A stretch of DNA of 64,000 nucleotides from Vallitalea okinawensis (GTDB taxonomy: Bacteria; Bacillota; Clostridia; Lachnospirales; PQDH01), in NCBI RefSeq assembly GCF_002964605.1, contig NZ_PQDH01000001.1, positions 1,054,001 through 1,118,000 of the forward strand. Direction: 5' to 3'. Under the pieces are notes generated by a model. The model was not told the DNA's origin. It did no database searches and saw only the letters and a list, made by a program, of their open reading frames with translations. Positions 61,994-64,000 of the stretch are shown piece by piece. Numbering within the stretch: the first letter of the stretch is position 1; each line of letters starts with the position of its first letter. Made by a program: the position numbers and the translations under genes.

Positions 61994-63343
61994 TTATTTA
62001 TCTCTTATAAGTACCATGGTATTATGAGGTACATGTTCGTAGAACCATTTAGCATCTTCATCGAGAAGGCGAATGCATCCATGGCTAGCTGGTTGACCGA
62101 TTTTTTCAAGCTCTTCTTGAATCATATTTCCTTCTTCATCAAAGGGTACTCCATGAAATAAATATTGCTCCGTTATACGTACCCAATAATGGGCTCCTTG
62201 ACCAAATCTAGGTGAAAAGAATTTATCACCACGGTCCTGTAGGTAATAGGTACCATATACCGATGGCGATTCTTCTGTCCCTCCAGAACATGGCATTTTA
62301 CGAATAACTTCCTTGCCTCTTTTAACAATTACTTCTTGTTGATCACCCAGTATAACCTCTACCCACAATTGATCATCTTTAATGGACATGGTTTTAAAGT
62401 CATATTCCTGTTCTTCACTCCACTCCCCATCAATACTCATCACTTGAAGACTCATTTTGTAATCCGTATTCTCTTCTAAGAGACCATCTGGTAGGAAGAT
62501 CATTTTATCATTCTCTATCTTAACTTCTCCAGTCATATTTTGAAAGCGGACCCTTCCTTTTTTAATAATCGTGTCTGCTTGAATAACAATCTTAGGATAG
62601 ATGCTTGTTGTGTCAAAGCCTTCGTCAATCTCCACATTAAGTATTCCAGGCTTCTTAGCTGTCACAAATTTAACCTCCACCTCTTCTTCCATTTCATCAC
62701 CGCTAAAACTGCTTATATTCTTTAATACAAAGGAATACTCACTATTTTCATTAAGCGCTTCATTAGGATACATGATCCAATGGCTATAATCAATTACCTT
62801 ACCATCTTTATCATAATATTTAAGAGGATATATTTCATAGTCAAAATCAGCTTCGATATTTTTAACTAAACTCCTCTCATCCATTAGCGTATTAAACACT
62901 AAATTAATTGGACCGCTAGTTGGAATTACTTCTTTAGGTTGTATGTCGATCAATTCAGGTTGACATTCAAATTGAACCATTTGCTCATAGCGTTTATCAA
63001 ATAGTAGCTTGGTTGGTAAATCATTAATTTCTATGTCAACTCTCTGCCCCTTTGGATAGTCTAATTCCTTAATGACCAGTACCAATTCATTGCTATCCTT
63101 CCAATCATAGCTGTATTGGTAATTGCAATGATTATATTCAGACTCTATATGAATATAGTCATCAATAGGTAACTGTTCCATAGGAAATAAAAAGTTAATA
63201 TGTAGTATAGCTTGGTCATCATCAATTTCTACTGTTGTTAAAGCCATGTTTTCGATAATGATGACAAAACAAGCGATGATTATTAGTACAATTATTAATA
63301 CTATGTATCGCTTGAAATCCTTAATCAATTTTATCACATCCAT
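61994..63343 (-). CDS. L,D-transpeptidase (YkuD family) with N-terminal Ig-like regions
   Basis: A 449-aa membrane-anchored cell-wall enzyme that makes 3-3 peptidoglycan cross-links. Order: membrane helix (about 13-33), two Ig-like or Big-type regions (about 35-300), and the YkuD domain with catalytic HGVPF and SHGCIRL (Cys at about 423). The C-terminal KWFYEHVPHNTMVLIRD is typical. The start is uncertain: frame opens at 63367 (GTG), and 63343 (ATG) gives a better N-terminus MDVIKLIKDF; a TTG a few codons later follows GGATGTGAT. Confidence 0.9.
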   Translation of the reverse strand: MDVIKLIKDFKRYIVLIIVLIIIACFVIIIENMALTTVEIDDDQAILHINFLFPMEQLPIDDYIHIESEYNHCNYQYSYDWKDSNELVLVIKELDYPKGQRVDIEINDLPTKLLFDKRYEQMVQFECQPELIDIQPKEVIPTSGPINLVFNTLMDERSLVKNIEADFDYEIYPLKYYDKDGKVIDYSHWIMYPNEALNENSEYSFVLKNISSFSGDEMEEEVEVKFVTAKKPGILNVEIDEGFDTTSIYPKIVIQADTIIKKGRVRFQNMTGEVKIENDKMIFLPDGLLEENTDYKMSLQVMSIDGEWSEEQEYDFKTMSIKDDQLWVEVILGDQQEVIVKRGKEVIRKMPCSGGTEESPSVYGTYYLQDRGDKFFSPRFGQGAHYWVRITEQYLFHGVPFDEEGNMIQEELEKIGQPASHGCIRLLDEDAKWFYEHVPHNTMVLIRDK

Positions 63344-63431
63344 CCCTAACCATATACTATACATCACTACTCTATTCTATTTTATGTATGGATGTACTCT
63401 TTAGAACAAATGTCATATAAATTTAAATATT

Positions 63432-63461
63432 AAAAAACTCTTCAGTTATAACTGAAGAGTT
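63432..63461 (-). terminator. Terminator after the tRNA cluster
   Basis: A perfect 26-bp palindrome (63436-63461) forms an 11-bp stem with a TATA loop; on the minus strand it ends in TTTTTT. It is 6 bp after the tRNA-Gly(GCC) gene and ends the minus-strand tRNA transcript. Confidence 0.9.
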
Positions 63462-63466
63462 AATGA

Positions 63467-63538
63467 AGCGCGAGACGGGATTCGAACCCGCGACCCTCGC
63501 CTTGGCAAGGCGATGCTCTACCACTGAGCCACTCACGC
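63467..63538 (-). tRNA. tRNA-Gly (anticodon GCC)
   Basis: Complete cloverleaf on the minus strand: acceptor GCGTGAG with CTCGCGC (one G-U pair), D-loop, anticodon arm with GCC in the loop CTTGCCAAG and a T-arm with GGTTCGAATCC. Discriminator base U, normal for glycine; CCA is not encoded. Confidence 0.95.
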
Positions 63539-63542
63539 AAAA

Positions 63543-63613
63543 AGCGGGTGATGGGAATCGAACCCACGTATCCAGCTTGGAAGGCTGGTGTTCTACCATT
63601 GAACTACACCCGC
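63543..63613 (-). tRNA. tRNA-Gly (anticodon TCC)
   Basis: Complete cloverleaf on the minus strand: acceptor GCGGGTG with CACCCGC, anticodon TCC in CTTCCAA, T-arm GGGTTCGATTCCC. Discriminator U; CCA is not encoded. Confidence 0.95.
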
Positions 63614-63624
63614 ATATGAAATTA

Positions 63625-63700
<76 letters not shown>

Positions 63701-63741
63701 TTATTAAAAAGTATTATATCAATTATTTATTTAAAAGTCAA

Positions 63742-63827
63742 TGCCGGAGACCGGAATCGAACCGGTACGATCGGTAAAGATCGCAGGATTTTAAGTCCTG
63801 TGCGTCTGCCAGTTCCGCCACTCCGGC
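63742..63827 (-). tRNA. tRNA-Leu (anticodon TAA)
   Basis: Class II tRNA (86 nt) on the minus strand with a long variable arm, acceptor GCCGGAG/CTCCGGC, anticodon TAA in ACTTAAAATC, discriminator A; CCA is not encoded. Confidence 0.95.
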
Positions 63828-63840
63828 TTAAAACTTTAAA

Positions 63841-63925
63841 TGGTGGAGGGAGAAGGATTCGAACCTTCGAAGTCGTAGACAACAGATTTACAGTCTGCCC
63901 CCTTTGGCCACTCGGGAACCCCTCC
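63841..63925 (-). tRNA. tRNA-Tyr (anticodon GTA)
   Basis: Class II tRNA (85 nt with CCA) on the minus strand: acceptor GGAGGGG/CCCTCC, anticodon GTA in ACTGTAAATC, long variable arm, discriminator A and encoded CCA. Confidence 0.95.
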
Positions 63926-63984
63926 ATATAATAGACTTTTATTCTTTGCTAAAAACAGTAAGCCATTAAGAATAAATGCCGTAA

Positions 63985-64000
63985 AGCGCGAGACGGGATT
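63985..64000 (-). tRNA. 3' end of another tRNA, identical to tRNA-Gly(GCC) over 16 nt
   Basis: The last 16 bases (3' acceptor strand and start of the T-arm) match 63467-63482 exactly. The gene continues past the window; a second tRNA-Gly(GCC) is likely but a different tRNA with the same acceptor end cannot be excluded. Confidence 0.7.

Overview
The window is AT-rich DNA from a low-GC, Gram-positive, endospore-forming anaerobe of the class Clostridia. The evidence is strong GGAGG-type ribosome binding sites, lipobox sugar-binding proteins, an alpha/beta-type spore protein, a Spo0A-like DNA-binding domain, a Csp-like subtilase and a cysteine-type sulfatase pair. A marine or plant-polymer-degrading clostridium of the Lachnospirales/Vallitalea type would fit, but that is inference. 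No phage, insertion sequence or CRISPR array was seen.

Layout. (1) 1-14581 is a carbohydrate region on the minus strand: the 5' part of a CUT1 sugar importer (1-2123), a DsrE-like gene, a maltodextrin operon headed by a LacI-type regulator (10713 down to 3059: regulator, binding protein, two permeases, one cytoplasmic and one membrane-anchored GH13 enzyme), and an LplABC-type importer (14581-10988) with a clear promoter and a palindromic operator. (2) 15007-24606 holds a Csp-like subtilase, a YesN/AraC membrane regulator, a spore protein, glutamate dehydrogenase, two unknown genes and an LCP cell-wall ligase. (3) 24655-31919 is an oligosaccharide uptake and phosphorolysis operon: LacI regulator, binding protein, two permeases, a TPR-like protein and a GH94 phosphorylase. 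Three copies of a perfect 10-bp palindrome lie upstream. None of the four sugar importers has its own ATPase here, so a shared MsmX-type ATPase elsewhere is implied. (4) 32323-33997 is an HxlR regulator divergent from an ArsP-type permease and a tiny Cys-containing protein. (5) 34076-41036 is the complete phosphate regulon cluster pstSCAB-phoU-phoP-phoR with a candidate Pho box. (6) 41471-46422 holds housekeeping genes (guaB, DegV, M18 peptidase, 3-methyladenine glycosylase).

(7) 46732-51986 is the most unusual region: an agr-type peptide-signalling locus. A LytTR response regulator and AgrC-like kinase (51986-49985) are followed 35 bp later by an AgrA-type promoter with two perfect 12-bp direct repeats at 21-bp period just upstream of a good -35/-10 pair. 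The promoter reads into about 450 nt of hairpin-rich, largely non-coding DNA ending in a terminator-like hairpin, a layout that recalls staphylococcal P3-RNAIII. Beyond it lie a membrane protein that looks like an AgrC relative without kinase motifs, a 45-aa AgrD-like pheromone precursor, a response regulator with a Spo0A-type output domain, and AgrB. The likely circuit is: AgrB processes AgrD, AgrC/AgrA sense it, AgrA fires the promoter, and the Spo0A-like regulator links the signal to another programme.

(8) 52125-64000 holds folC, a TetM-like GTPase, nth, a B12-binding radical SAM protein, a sulfatase/IclR/sulfatase unit with 21-bp-period direct repeats upstream, an L,D-transpeptidase, and a tRNA cluster (Tyr, Leu, Phe, Gly, Gly and a cut Gly-like copy) running off the right edge.
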